Source of the DNA: Sphingomonas aurea
Lineage (GTDB): Bacteria > Pseudomonadota > Alphaproteobacteria > Sphingomonadales > Sphingomonadaceae
Length of the DNA: 64,000 bases
Direction: 5' to 3'
Assembly (NCBI RefSeq): GCF_030678875.1
Contig: NZ_JAUUDS010000003.1
Span: 1-64,000 of the forward strand
Made by a program: the position numbers and the translations under genes. The notes under the pieces are model-generated. The model did no database searches, had not been told where the DNA came from, and worked only from the letters and a program-made list of their open reading frames with translations. Below are positions 1 to 8,914 of this stretch, in pieces (position 1 is the first letter of the stretch; each line of letters starts with the position of its first letter).

Positions 1-198
1 CAAATTCGCAAACAACGGCTCGCCTGAGTAATACGCAGGGCCAGATACATTCACTCCCAACGAAAACGATGGCGTGGTCCGCCTGGATGCCGCCATCTTA
101 TCGTTCGGCGACGACGGTCTACACCCAATCAGGATCAGCGCGCCGTAGATCGGCAGCATCGCCCAGTAACGGATACGCCGGTCGATCCGGCTAACCAT
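1..198 (-). CDS. Lipoprotein, N-terminal part only (runs off window)
   Basis: The open frame starts at an ATG at 198 and is still open at base 1, giving 66 residues. The N-terminus has basic residues (Arg 4, 7, 8, 10), a hydrophobic stretch and a lipobox-like LIGC at residues 23-26, so a lipoprotein signal is likely. After a polar linker comes a segment beginning GVNVSGPAYYSG. That segment recalls the start of some secreted glycan-active proteins, but this is only an impression. The gene follows the flippase by about 31 bases on the same strand, so it probably belongs to the polysaccharide locus. The family cannot be settled from this fragment. GC content is lower than in the rest of the window. 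Confidence 0.6.
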   Translation of the reverse strand, partial: MVSRIDRRIRYWAMLPIYGALILIGCRPSSPNDKMAASRRTTPSFSLGVNVSGPAYYSGEPLFANL

Positions 199-229
199 CT
201 TTGGTCCTCTCGCCAGCCTCGCCAGTTCG

Positions 230-1588
230 TCAAGCGACAGGAAAAGCCAGATGCGCCAACATTGTAATGAGACAGCCTGTGCCTACTCCCGCAACGGCAA
301 GGATCAGGATCAATCCTTCCCAACGCAGATCTAGCAATGCGTGCCGACGCAGAGTGAACCAACCAAACAATTGCGCAACCAACTCAACCGTTCCGACAGC
401 CCAGACGATTCCGATGGGACCCAATGCAAACCAGCCAACAGCGCCCCCGACGAGCAGATAGGTCAGCCGCACGACATTAGTGAAGAAAGTGAAACGGGCG
501 TGACCCAATGCTATCATCACTTCATTTGCCATGCAGGTGCCCATGGTGAAGAAGGAAGAGATCGCCAGTATCTGCAAAAATGCACCTGCGCCAAGGTAGC
601 GAGGATCATAGAGCACAGCAATCAAGGTCGGACCGAAGCCGATTAAACCCCCTGCCGCGAAGGCGTAGCACAAAGCCGGAGCAAGGCGATGATGGTAGAA
701 TTGATATGCCATTGTCTCAGGCGCCTCGCGGCGCACCTCCGCCAGCAACGGATAGGTCACTTTAGAGGCGTAAGCGCCGATGAGCGAGGCTGGCACGGCC
801 GCCAAACCTGCCGCGATGACATACAGGCCTAGCGTATGGAGCGGGAGTGCCCGGGTCAGAATGAGCTTGTCGCCTTGCGTGATGATGAGCGTCAAGATCG
901 TTGATCCGGTAATAAAGCGTGAGAAGCGCCACAATTCCGCAGCCCGCTCCCTGGAAAATCGCCACCGCTGATAAGAATCTTCATAAAATATATAGCTGAA
1001 GACTACACCTAAGGCTTGTCCAACCAAATTGGCTAGGATCATGGCCCAGTAGGATCGCAGCCAGACCGCTAATGTGATCGACATAACGAGGCCGATAATC
1101 TGGCTGCCCACATCGATCGCAGTCAATCTACGCAACCGACGACTGCGCAGCGCAACAAAAGGTGCCAGCGAGCCAAGCCCGTCAAGTACTGACGTAAGAC
1201 CGGCCACTGCAATGACTAGATACAGCTCGGGGCGCCCCATGAGATTGGAGAACGGGATCGACAAGGCTGCGGTTGCAACCGACAGCATGACGCCGCGAAT
1301 CAAGCGCAAGGTCCACACCTCGTCACGAAACTCGCGTTCGGCCGACTGTTCGTGACGAACGATAAAGGCGCTTATTCCGATATCCGACACGAGTCCGATT
1401 GTTACTAGAACCGAAGTTATGACTGCCATCACGGCGAATGCCTCGGCGGTCAGCAACCGGGTTAGTGTCATCGAACTCACGATCCGCAGCAGGTTCTGCA
1501 CGATCATCGCCCAGATGACGAGGCTGGTGTCAGCAAAAAGGCCGCGTTTGACCTTCTGCCATGACGGGCCGGTCAAGGAGAGTAGCAT
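230..1588 (-). CDS. Wzx-type oligosaccharide flippase
   Basis: A 452-residue integral membrane protein with about a dozen hydrophobic helices, the size and hydrophobicity pattern of the polysaccharide_synt/MATE-like flippases (Wzx, RfbX family). Such proteins move lipid-linked sugar repeat units across the inner membrane in Wzx/Wzy-dependent pathways. The stretch near residue 15 (RGLFADTSLVIWAMIVQNLLR) is a typical first helix, with charged loops between the later helices. It lies 15 bases downstream of the glycosyltransferase gene on the same strand, so the two are probably co-transcribed. Its base composition is visibly less GC-rich than the genes beyond 2.9 kb, as often seen for serotype-determining sugar genes. 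Substrate is unknown. Confidence 0.85.
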   Translation of the reverse strand: MLLSLTGPSWQKVKRGLFADTSLVIWAMIVQNLLRIVSSMTLTRLLTAEAFAVMAVITSVLVTIGLVSDIGISAFIVRHEQSAEREFRDEVWTLRLIRGVMLSVATAALSIPFSNLMGRPELYLVIAVAGLTSVLDGLGSLAPFVALRSRRLRRLTAIDVGSQIIGLVMSITLAVWLRSYWAMILANLVGQALGVVFSYIFYEDSYQRWRFSRERAAELWRFSRFITGSTILTLIITQGDKLILTRALPLHTLGLYVIAAGLAAVPASLIGAYASKVTYPLLAEVRREAPETMAYQFYHHRLAPALCYAFAAGGLIGFGPTLIAVLYDPRYLGAGAFLQILAISSFFTMGTCMANEVMIALGHARFTFFTNVVRLTYLLVGGAVGWFALGPIGIVWAVGTVELVAQLFGWFTLRRHALLDLRWEGLILILAVAGVGTGCLITMLAHLAFPVA

Positions 1589-1603
1589 GACGACTTGCGA
1601 AAT

Positions 1604-2848
1604 TCAGGATGCCGAACGAGCAGCAGCGCTATGATAAGCGTGCTGCCAGCGGTTCAGTAGGTCTCGCCAGCGGAAGCCCATCGCGATGGCACGTGCGTGA
1701 GCGCTCGCCGCCATAGCGTCCGCGGCCTCACCATCACAGGCCAGTCGGTTCATCGCGGTCGCAAGATCGTCTATCACCGCATCTACCCCCGCTGGCGCGA
1801 TCATGATGGCTTCGTTAGAACTCAGAAGCATCTGCGGCCCCGCCCAGTTGACGCACACTACCGGCAGCCCCAATGCCATCGCTTCCTGAAACGCGATTCC
1901 GTTCGCCTCTGCAAGTGCTGGCAGCACCAACCCCCGGTAATTCGCCAGCCGATCGTAAAGTGCAGACCCCGCCGGCAACCATCCGACGAACCGCACACGA
2001 TGGCCCAACCCGAGTTGCGCAACCAAGGCTTCCAGCCCTGCCCGCTCCTCGCCATCTCCGATGACGTCGAGCGTCGTTTCCGGATCGGCCGCTGCGACAG
2101 CGCGGATTGCGAGGTCGCAAGCCTTGTAACCGACGAGCCGTCCAAGATGGACGAAGCGGTGGTTGATGCCGGTATGCATGATACGTGGACGATCGATCAG
2201 CGCATCGGGAATACCGCAGTCCAGCGTTGGGACCATCTGCTCGCGCGTGCAGCCACCCAGTTCGAGCGCTCTCACAGTACGATCGCCACCAGCAACCAGC
2301 AAGACGGCGTCGCGCTTGCCGCGGAACAGCCGGCCGAGAACTGCCTGAAGCGGCGCCAGGATGCGCTGTCCGATTATCTTTCCGCGCGGCTCGCGATCGC
2401 GAAAAGCGGGCGGATGAGCTACGTTGCCGTTCAACGGTCCGATCACGACAGCGCTTCCCCGCATCCGGAAATACGGCAGTACCGGAGAGATCGGCGAGGT
2501 GAAATGCACCACCCAGGGATCGAATTCCGCTGCGACCTTCGTTGCCAGGCGATGCAGCTGCCAGGCATTCAGGACTGCCAGCAACGGAGATAGCCGCAGT
2601 CGGTTCAACGCCACTTGAACCGGACCATCCGCCAAATAGTCGATTGCGAGTTCGGGATGATCGCGCCGCATCTCGTCGTATACCCGGGCGTGCGTCACCT
2701 GCCGCACATCATGCCCCATGGCCCGCAGTTCGAGATGGATCTGCATGGCCTTAAGCCCCTCCCCACCCATGCGGCGCGAGATGTTGGGCGCGACCAGCAG
2801 GATCCGACGCGGCTGGCCGGCGCTTCCGCCGAGCTCATCCGCGCTCAT
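1604..2848 (-). CDS. Glycosyltransferase family 4 protein
   Basis: A 414-residue GT-B-fold transferase. The N-terminal Rossmann half begins RRILLVAPNISRRMGGEG near residue 14. The C-terminal half contains the GT4 pattern HLGRLVGYKACDLAI and VGWLPAG, and then the E-x7-E signature in EANGIAFQEAMALGLPVV, which binds the sugar nucleotide. It presumably adds one sugar to the lipid-linked repeat unit on the cytoplasmic face of the inner membrane before the flippase acts. Donor and acceptor cannot be predicted. It sits between the tyrosine kinase and the flippase on the same strand. GC content is somewhat reduced compared with the export genes upstream. Confidence 0.85.
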   Translation of the reverse strand: MSADELGGSAGQPRRILLVAPNISRRMGGEGLKAMQIHLELRAMGHDVRQVTHARVYDEMRRDHPELAIDYLADGPVQVALNRLRLSPLLAVLNAWQLHRLATKVAAEFDPWVVHFTSPISPVLPYFRMRGSAVVIGPLNGNVAHPPAFRDREPRGKIIGQRILAPLQAVLGRLFRGKRDAVLLVAGGDRTVRALELGGCTREQMVPTLDCGIPDALIDRPRIMHTGINHRFVHLGRLVGYKACDLAIRAVAAADPETTLDVIGDGEERAGLEALVAQLGLGHRVRFVGWLPAGSALYDRLANYRGLVLPALAEANGIAFQEAMALGLPVVCVNWAGPQMLLSSNEAIMIAPAGVDAVIDDLATAMNRLACDGEAADAMAASAHARAIAMGFRWRDLLNRWQHAYHSAAARSAS

Positions 2849-2905
2849 CGACTACCCGACACCGCATGGAGGATCGGCTTTCCGCACCTGATACGGCGGC
2901 ACAGA

Positions 2906-3679
2906 TCAATTGTAGTAGTCCGCGTAACCGCTGCTCTTGCCATAGCCATAGCCGTAATCGCCGCCGGCAAAGCCCCTCACATAATTGTTCAGCACGGTGC
3001 CGAAGCAGGTCACCGACTTCATCAGGCGCATCGAGTCGCGGACCTGCTTGGCCGTGGTCACGCCGTCTTCCACGACGAGGATATAGCCGTCGATCAGCTC
3101 GCCGACGATCATCGCGTCGTCGTTGGCGAACACCGGCGGCAGGTCGAGCAGCACCACCGCCTGGCCGGGGAGCGCGCGCGCGGCCACGATCAGCTCTTGG
3201 AAGCGGGCGCTCGCGAGCAGTTCGGAGGACATCACCCGGCGCACGGCGCACGGATAGATGGTCAACTGCTGTCCCTCGACACCCCAGGCCAGATCGGCCA
3301 GATCGTCGGTCCTGCCGGCAAGATATTCGGTCAGGCCGGTCTGGACCGGGATGTTGTAGCGTTCGGCCACCGATCCGCGACGCAGGTCGAGGTCCATCAG
3401 CACCGTCTGCATCTCGGGCAGCCGGGCGAGCGACGCCGCAAGATTGCACGCCACGAAAGTCTTGCCGACCTTCGGCGTCGCGGACGTGATGCCGATCACC
3501 CGCACGCCGTTACCCATCAGGCGCACGATTTGGGTGCGCAGCAGGTTGAAAGAGCGCGACCGCTCATCGCGGCTGCGAAAGCCCACGATCGCTTCGCCGA
3601 GCGCGTCGGTCGCGATGAAGTGGCGTGGGGTCGTGCTGATCGTCATCTCACTGTTCCGGTCAACCGTCTGATAGCTCAT
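2906..3679 (-). CDS. CpsD/CapB-type bacterial tyrosine autokinase
   Basis: A 257-residue P-loop protein of the BY-kinase family. Walker A is SATPKVGKT at residues 66-74, the Walker A' motif VLMDLDLR lies near 93-100, and Walker B VVLLDLPP near 175-182. The C-terminus is a tyrosine cluster (YGYGYGKSSGYADYYN), the usual autophosphorylation tail. In Wzc/CpsCD systems this kinase controls polymer length through cycles of tail phosphorylation, working with the membrane chain-length protein. Here the kinase is separate from its membrane partner, whose gene lies 19 bases upstream on the same strand. An internal ATG at residue 12 is an alternative start. Confidence 0.9.
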   Translation of the reverse strand: MSYQTVDRNSEMTISTTPRHFIATDALGEAIVGFRSRDERSRSFNLLRTQIVRLMGNGVRVIGITSATPKVGKTFVACNLAASLARLPEMQTVLMDLDLRRGSVAERYNIPVQTGLTEYLAGRTDDLADLAWGVEGQQLTIYPCAVRRVMSSELLASARFQELIVAARALPGQAVVLLDLPPVFANDDAMIVGELIDGYILVVEDGVTTAKQVRDSMRLMKSVTCFGTVLNNYVRGFAGGDYGYGYGKSSGYADYYN

Positions 3680-3698
3680 CGACGTTCAGCTTCCTGTC

Positions 3699-5177
3699 TT
3701 AACCCGTGGTCGCCGCCACGTCCGCAGTCTTGCGACGGAACGGCCATTTGAACCACTTGCGCTCCTTTACCTGCGTCTTCGTTGACGACAGCTTAGGAAC
3801 GATCACCAGCGGCGGCTCCCCGGTCAGTGCCTGAAGCGGCCCCACCCCGCGGATCGGCCGGGCGATCAGTTCAAGGAGCAGCACGATCGCCAGGCCAAGG
3901 CCGCCGCCCGCCACCAGGCCGCCAGCGATCAGCAGCGGCCGATTGGGGGAGTTCGGCTTATCCGGCGCAACCGGCGGATCGATCACGGTCAGGCGCTCGC
4001 CGCGCTGCTGTTCGCTGATCCGCGCCGAACCCTTTGCGCCGATCAGGTTGGTCTGGATCGTCTGGTAATTGATCCGCAGACCATCCGCCTTCGCCTGAAG
4101 CTGGGCGATCTGCTCCTGCACCGCCGGCCCCTTGGCTTGCGCGGCGACGACGGCACTGGCGCGCGCCTGCTCGTTATTCTGTGCCGCTTCCAGGTTGGCG
4201 ATCGCCGAAGCGTTGGACGCCATCTGGCTGCGGATCGTCGAGCCCGCGTTGAACCGGGTCTGGTTCTGCTGCGCGAACTTGCGCGCCTCGACCAGCCGTT
4301 GCTGCGCAGCCTGAACGTCGGGATGGCTGTCCGAATAGACCGCGCGCATGGCGGCCAGCGCGCCCTCGGCATTGACAACGGCGGGATCGCGATCGGTTGC
4401 GGTCGACTGCTGGTTCAGCGCCTGCTGCAACTGTGCGTTCTCACGCTTCAGCGCTGCGATCTGCGCCTGATAATTGCCGCCGCCGCCGCTGCCCAGCATC
4501 ATCATGCTGCTGCTCGACAGCGTCATGCCGTTCGCCAGCTTGATGGACTCTATCTGCCGCTCGATCGCGTTGATCTGCCCGGTCAGGTTGTTCGCCTGCT
4601 CCTGCAGGAACTCGACGGTGCCAGTGGCCTGTTCGGCCGTCTGCGTCGCGTCCAGCTTCACCAGTCGCTCGACGAAGTCCTGCGCGACAACCTGCGCCTT
4701 CTGTGCCTCGGGGTAATCAAACGTCAGCGAGAAGGCGATCGTGTTCGATCCATTCCCGCCGCCGATGTCCGCCGATACGGGCGAAATGCTCGTCGCGCCG
4801 CGCATCTTGTCCAGCACCTCGGACAGCGGCTTTTTCTGCCGCTCCTCGGCGTAGAGGTTGTTGCTCTCGATCAGCTCGATCAGGTCGGGGCGGCTCAGGA
4901 TCTGCTGACGGATCTTGGCGATGCGCCGGTCAATCATGCTGTTCTGCGGCTGGCCCGCGACCAGCTCGGTCGGCAGCTGCGGCGATTCGACCAGCAGCGT
5001 CGCGCTCGACCGATAGCTGGGCGGCATCAGGAGCGCCGCGGCGCCGCCCAGTGCCGTTCCCACCACCAGTGGGGTCACGATCCACCATTTCCGCGCCCAC
5101 AGGATCGAGGGCAGATAGGCGATCAGGCCACCGCCCTCGCCCTCATTCTCCATGTCCTGCGCGTAACCGTCACTCAT
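3699..5177 (-). CDS. Wzz/Wzc-type polysaccharide chain-length determinant (GNVR domain)
   Basis: A 492-residue inner-membrane co-polymerase. One transmembrane helix lies near residues 33-52 and a second near 415-440. Between them is a long periplasmic region rich in Gln, Ala and Glu with coiled-coil character, interrupted by a Ser/Met/Gly-rich stretch. The proline-rich PDKPNSPNRP motif just before the second helix is diagnostic for this family. After it is a short cytoplasmic tail without a kinase domain, because the kinase is encoded by the next gene. The ATG overlaps the stop of the beta-barrel gene by four bases, so translation is probably coupled. It regulates polymer length and connects synthesis to the export pore. 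Confidence 0.9.
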   Translation of the reverse strand: MSDGYAQDMENEGEGGGLIAYLPSILWARKWWIVTPLVVGTALGGAAALLMPPSYRSSATLLVESPQLPTELVAGQPQNSMIDRRIAKIRQQILSRPDLIELIESNNLYAEERQKKPLSEVLDKMRGATSISPVSADIGGGNGSNTIAFSLTFDYPEAQKAQVVAQDFVERLVKLDATQTAEQATGTVEFLQEQANNLTGQINAIERQIESIKLANGMTLSSSSMMMLGSGGGGNYQAQIAALKRENAQLQQALNQQSTATDRDPAVVNAEGALAAMRAVYSDSHPDVQAAQQRLVEARKFAQQNQTRFNAGSTIRSQMASNASAIANLEAAQNNEQARASAVVAAQAKGPAVQEQIAQLQAKADGLRINYQTIQTNLIGAKGSARISEQQRGERLTVIDPPVAPDKPNSPNRPLLIAGGLVAGGGLGLAIVLLLELIARPIRGVGPLQALTGEPPLVIVPKLSSTKTQVKERKWFKWPFRRKTADVAATTG

Positions 5178-6502
5178 CGGGACTGCCCCAGAAAGACCGA
5201 GATACCAAGGCGACCGGTGATATCGCCGGGAATGTCGGCGCCAATACCACTGGCGGTCCGATAACTGACCGACGCCACCGCCGAAAACATCCGCCCCAGG
5301 CGCCGCTGCAGCGACACGTCACCCGTGAAGTAGTCCTGGGCGCCCAGACCAAGGACCGGCACCTGCGCCTGATCGCTCTGGATGGCGCCAACGCGAACGT
5401 AGTTGCCCGATGCCGACGCACTCGTATTGGGACTGATCGTATAGGTCGCGTTCGCTCCCAGGGTGGTCTGAACCCGCACGCCCCCGAGACCGGTGGCACT
5501 CGGCACGCGGGACACGATCGCGCACCCCCGCAGCCGCTCGCCGTTTCGGCAGAGCGTACCGTCGAAGGCCACGGACACGAAAGTGCCGCCCTCATCATGG
5601 GTGATGCCCGCACCGACGGCGACGTTCAGCGTCGTCAATTCCGACAGCGTACGGCTGTAGGTTACGCGCGGCGTATAGATCTGCGTTTGGGTGCCGCTGT
5701 CGTAATCGACATAGGTTCCGCTCAGCTGGAATCCGACTGACGACAGCTCGGTCAGCGAGCGGTTGTAGCCCAGATTGCCACCATAGCTGCGGAAGTTGGA
5801 CGCGAAGAGGCTCAACCCCTCGCCATTGCCGTTGCGACCCGGATAGGTGGCGCGTTGGACGTTCACCCCGGCGTTCCACGTCGAGAGCGGCCCCGGCGCG
5901 TAGCTTCCGGTCAGCCCGGCGCTCAGCGTGTTGCGCCGCTGACGCAGACCGATCAGCCCGACGTCCCCGTTCACGATCGGCAGCCCAGGCGTCGTGAGCA
6001 CCGGGTTCGTCACGATGGGGGTCGAAACCACGGGCGCCGTGCCCACGTCCACGCCCGTGCCGGTCGTGGATCCACCCGTCACTGGCGAGGTCAGGATTGG
6101 GTTGAGCGGCGTGGCGAAGCCGTTCTGCGCGCCCAGTACCTGACTGTCATAGGACGCCGATATGCCAAGGGTCGTGCGCGCATTGGGGCGCGTCGTCCCC
6201 GACACGGAGCCACCATAACCACTGTTCGACCCGTAGCGGGTCAGATAGTCCGCACGATTGTAATTGGCGGTGATAAGCGCGGTGTCGGCACCGTCGATCA
6301 GCTGCAGGCTCGGCTGCACGTTCAGCTGGACCGAGGCGGAATCCTCGCCATCGACCGTCAGGAACGGGTTGGTCGAATAGGCTCCCCCGACCGACGCCGT
6401 CAGCGACGGAATGGTCGTGACCTGCCCAGACGCGCCGGCCAGCGGCACGATCGCAGCGGCACTGCCCAGCAGCGCGAGGAATGGACGACGGCCCCGCATC
6501 AC
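5174..6502 (-). CDS. Outer-membrane beta-barrel protein of the exopolysaccharide locus
   Basis: A 442-residue protein with a signal peptide (MMRGRRPFLALLGSAAAIVP..., cleavage near residue 26) and then alternating hydrophobic/polar strands rich in Gly, Ser, Thr, Asn and Tyr, as in outer-membrane barrels. A low-complexity segment rich in Pro, Val, Thr and Gly lies around residues 130-180. It resembles the beta-barrel proteins associated with PEP-CTERM/exosortase polysaccharide loci. The gene overlaps the export-protein gene upstream and the chain-length gene downstream by four bases each, so the three form one translationally coupled unit. A role in polymer secretion through the outer membrane is inferred from context. 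Confidence 0.8.
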   Translation of the reverse strand: MMRGRRPFLALLGSAAAIVPLAGASGQVTTIPSLTASVGGAYSTNPFLTVDGEDSASVQLNVQPSLQLIDGADTALITANYNRADYLTRYGSNSGYGGSVSGTTRPNARTTLGISASYDSQVLGAQNGFATPLNPILTSPVTGGSTTGTGVDVGTAPVVSTPIVTNPVLTTPGLPIVNGDVGLIGLRQRRNTLSAGLTGSYAPGPLSTWNAGVNVQRATYPGRNGNGEGLSLFASNFRSYGGNLGYNRSLTELSSVGFQLSGTYVDYDSGTQTQIYTPRVTYSRTLSELTTLNVAVGAGITHDEGGTFVSVAFDGTLCRNGERLRGCAIVSRVPSATGLGGVRVQTTLGANATYTISPNTSASASGNYVRVGAIQSDQAQVPVLGLGAQDYFTGDVSLQRRLGRMFSAVASVSYRTASGIGADIPGDITGRLGISVFLGQSR

Positions 6503-7122
6503 GGCACCACCACGGTGTCGCCGCTCTGCAGCTCGGGGATGCCGGCCAGATCGCGCGCGCTGGGATCGCCCTTGATCGCGTCGGACAGGCGGACCCTGAT
6601 CGGGGTGACGCCGCTGCCGGTCTTGCGGAGAATGACGATGTCGTTGGTCTTGGCGAAGTCGGTCGGGCCACCGGCGATGAAGACCGCCTCGAGCACGTTG
6701 ATGTAGCGCCCCGGCGTCAGCGTGCCGGGCGAGCGCACCTTGCCGATCACCGACACCTGGAAGCCAGAGGGCGAGCGGATCGATACCGTCACCTGCGGCA
6801 CCTGGTCGCGGAACTGGCTGGCGAGCCCGCGCGAGATCGCCGCCTCCAGCTCCGACGGCAGCTTGCCGGCGGCCTCGATGCGGCCGGCGAGCGGGAACGA
6901 GAAGCTGCCGTCCGGCAATACACGCAGCGTCCGCTGCAACCGCTCTTCGCCCCAGACATAGACTTCGATCTCGTCGCCGGGGTTGACGCGATAGGGTGGC
7001 AGCGGAGCGGAGCGCCCGACCGGCGCAGCCTGGGCCGCGCCCTGCGCGAGTACGGGGGTGCCGGAGAACACCGATGCCGTCACGCCGGCCAGCGCCAGCG
7101 CTCGCACCAAGACCATCTTCAT
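6499..7122 (-). CDS. Polysaccharide biosynthesis/export protein (Wza/GumB-like)
   Basis: About 207 residues from the ATG at 7122, which follows a G-rich stretch (GGGGG about 12 bases upstream); an ATG two codons later is equally possible. A signal peptide (MKMVLVRALALAGVTASVF...) is followed by the Poly_export motif YRVNPGDEIEVYVWGEE and then SLBB-type repeats (VSVIGKVRSPGTLTPGRYINVLEAVFIAGG). Members form the periplasmic part of the outer-membrane export channel. No lipobox cysteine is seen, so unlike E. coli Wza this one looks soluble or barrel-associated. It is the first gene of the minus-strand export operon. The same frame stays open upstream to about 7488, but that part overlaps the divergent lipoprotein gene and does not look like protein. 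Confidence 0.88.
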   Translation of the reverse strand: MKMVLVRALALAGVTASVFSGTPVLAQGAAQAAPVGRSAPLPPYRVNPGDEIEVYVWGEERLQRTLRVLPDGSFSFPLAGRIEAAGKLPSELEAAISRGLASQFRDQVPQVTVSIRSPSGFQVSVIGKVRSPGTLTPGRYINVLEAVFIAGGPTDFAKTNDIVILRKTGSGVTPIRVRLSDAIKGDPSARDLAGIPELQSGDTVVVP

Positions 7123-7297
7123 CTTCACAAATCCCCCAGCAGCGCTGTGTACCGGGCTTGCCTTAATCGCAGAACCTTGAAAAAGCCATACTGACCGACC
7201 CGTCGGCGGCAGTGATCGCCTCGCCTTCACTCCCATCTGCAACGGGTCTTTTCGGGTCTTGTCGAGAAACGGATCGGTACGCTTGGGGATCACCTGC

Positions 7298-8914
7298 TTG
7301 ACGAGGAATGCCAGACCCGCGCGCGACCGGCAGCGGCTGCGCGCGGGCACCGCCGCGGTGCTGTTGATGATCGCGCCGGTCCTTGCCGGATGCAAATCAG
7401 CGGCCGAACGCGCGGCAGAGGCGTCGGCGAAGGCGCAGCAGCTCGCCTCGGCCGGCCTGTACGGAGCGGCCCAGGCGGAGTTCGACATCGCCGTTCAGGC
7501 GCGCGACGATCTGCCCGACCTCTGGATCCTGCGCGCGCGCAACCAGATCGCCATGCAGGATTATGCCGGCGCCTTTGCTTCGTACCGCAACGCGCTGGAT
7601 CAGGACCGCACCAACCGCGAGGCACTCGACGCGCTGTCGCAGCTGGCACTCGCATCGAATCGGATCGACGACGCGCGCGACTATGCCGAACAGATCCTGG
7701 CGCTGGCGCCGGAAGACCCAATGGCGCAGCTGGTCCTGGCCACCGTCGCGTTCCGCACCGGCCGCTACGACACCGCCGCACAGAGCGTCGCCAAGCTGCT
7801 GGCCCAGACACCGGACAACGAACGCGCGCTGGTCCTGTCCAGTCGGCTCGAGCAGCGCCGCGACCGTTTCGCCCAGGCGATCGCCCTGCTTGAGCCGATC
7901 TTCAAGGCCGGCGGCGGGAGTGACGAGCTGCGCCAGCAGCTGACCCAGCTCTATGCCCAGCAGGCCGACGGCCCCGGCCTGCTGAGCATCGCGCGCCGCG
8001 ACGCGGCCGACCGGGCACAGGACGCGGTCGCGCAGCGCAGCTTCGGCAAGCAGCTGGCGCTGTCCGGTGACCTGAACGAGGCGGCCGTCGCGTTTGATGC
8101 CGCCCACAAGATCGCGCCGGGCGATGCCAGCCGTGCCAAGACCGTCCAGGCGCTCGCCGACGTCGACGTCGATCCTGCCGCGATCGCCGCAGCGGTCGAC
8201 ACGCTGTCGGCACCGCAGCCGGACTTCGTGGTCGCCTTGGCGGAATATGCGATCGCACGCGGCAGCTACCCCGTGGCGGCGTCGCTGCTGTCCGCACATC
8301 CGAGCGCGGATGGCGCGACGGCGATCGATCGCGACGGCGTCCTCGCCTTTCTGGCGGCAGTCGGCGGACAGGGGGATGACGCACGCCGACGCGCAGACGC
8401 CGTATTGGCGGAGGATAGCGGCGAACCTTACGCGCTGATGGCCCGCTCCCTGGCCGAGATGGCGGCCGGCAATGGCGACGCCGCCCTGCGCGACGCACGC
8501 GGCGTGGTCGGCGACAATCAGGGGTTCGCACCCGGCTATGCGGTGCTCGCCCGAATCCTGACCGCACGCGGCGACAAGCTGCTGGCGGAGAAGGCGTATT
8601 TCGACGCGGTCAACGCGGATGACGACGATCCGATCGCGCTGCGCCAGCTGGTCACGCTGCTGCTGGCGCGCGATCGGGGGATCGACGCGCAGAACTATCT
8701 CCGATCCTACACGATGCACCATCCCGATTCGCTGTTCGGATGGTCGCTCCGCCGCGCCGTGTGCCAGCGGATCGGCGATTCAGCCTGCGCCAAGCGCGCC
8801 ACGACGCTGATCGCTCGCCTGCACGGCGCCAAGCTGGCCGTGCCCCCCGTTCCCGATGACGAGCGGAGCGGCGAGCGCGACTATCGCGACGATTACGCGA
8901 GTGACGGGTCGTGA
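7298..8914 (+). CDS. TPR-repeat lipoprotein of the exosortase/polysaccharide locus (PrsT-like)
   Basis: A periplasmic lipoprotein of about 538 residues. From the TTG at 7298 it has a basic N-terminus, a hydrophobic core and the lipobox LAGC. This TTG has a GGGGAT ribosome site seven bases upstream, whereas an earlier in-frame TTG at 7259 would give an over-long signal. The remainder is helical tetratricopeptide repeats, rich in Ala and Leu (for example WILRARNQIAMQDYAGAFAS). It resembles the TPR lipoproteins tied to PEP-CTERM systems but is shorter than the roughly 900-residue type. It is divergent from the export operon and overlaps the next gene by four bases (GTGA). It probably scaffolds the export or sorting machinery. 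Confidence 0.82.
   Translation: MTRNARPARDRQRLRAGTAAVLLMIAPVLAGCKSAAERAAEASAKAQQLASAGLYGAAQAEFDIAVQARDDLPDLWILRARNQIAMQDYAGAFASYRNALDQDRTNREALDALSQLALASNRIDDARDYAEQILALAPEDPMAQLVLATVAFRTGRYDTAAQSVAKLLAQTPDNERALVLSSRLEQRRDRFAQAIALLEPIFKAGGGSDELRQQLTQLYAQQADGPGLLSIARRDAADRAQDAVAQRSFGKQLALSGDLNEAAVAFDAAHKIAPGDASRAKTVQALADVDVDPAAIAAAVDTLSAPQPDFVVALAEYAIARGSYPVAASLLSAHPSADGATAIDRDGVLAFLAAVGGQGDDARRRADAVLAEDSGEPYALMARSLAEMAAGNGDAALRDARGVVGDNQGFAPGYAVLARILTARGDKLLAEKAYFDAVNADDDDPIALRQLVTLLLARDRGIDAQNYLRSYTMHHPDSLFGWSLRRAVCQRIGDSACAKRATTLIARLHGAKLAVPPVPDDERSGERDYRDDYASDGS

Noticed and set aside
7123..7488. Upstream extension of the export protein frame to about 7488
   Set aside because: The residues look random, overlap the divergent lipoprotein gene and skip a good signal peptide at the ATG 7122.
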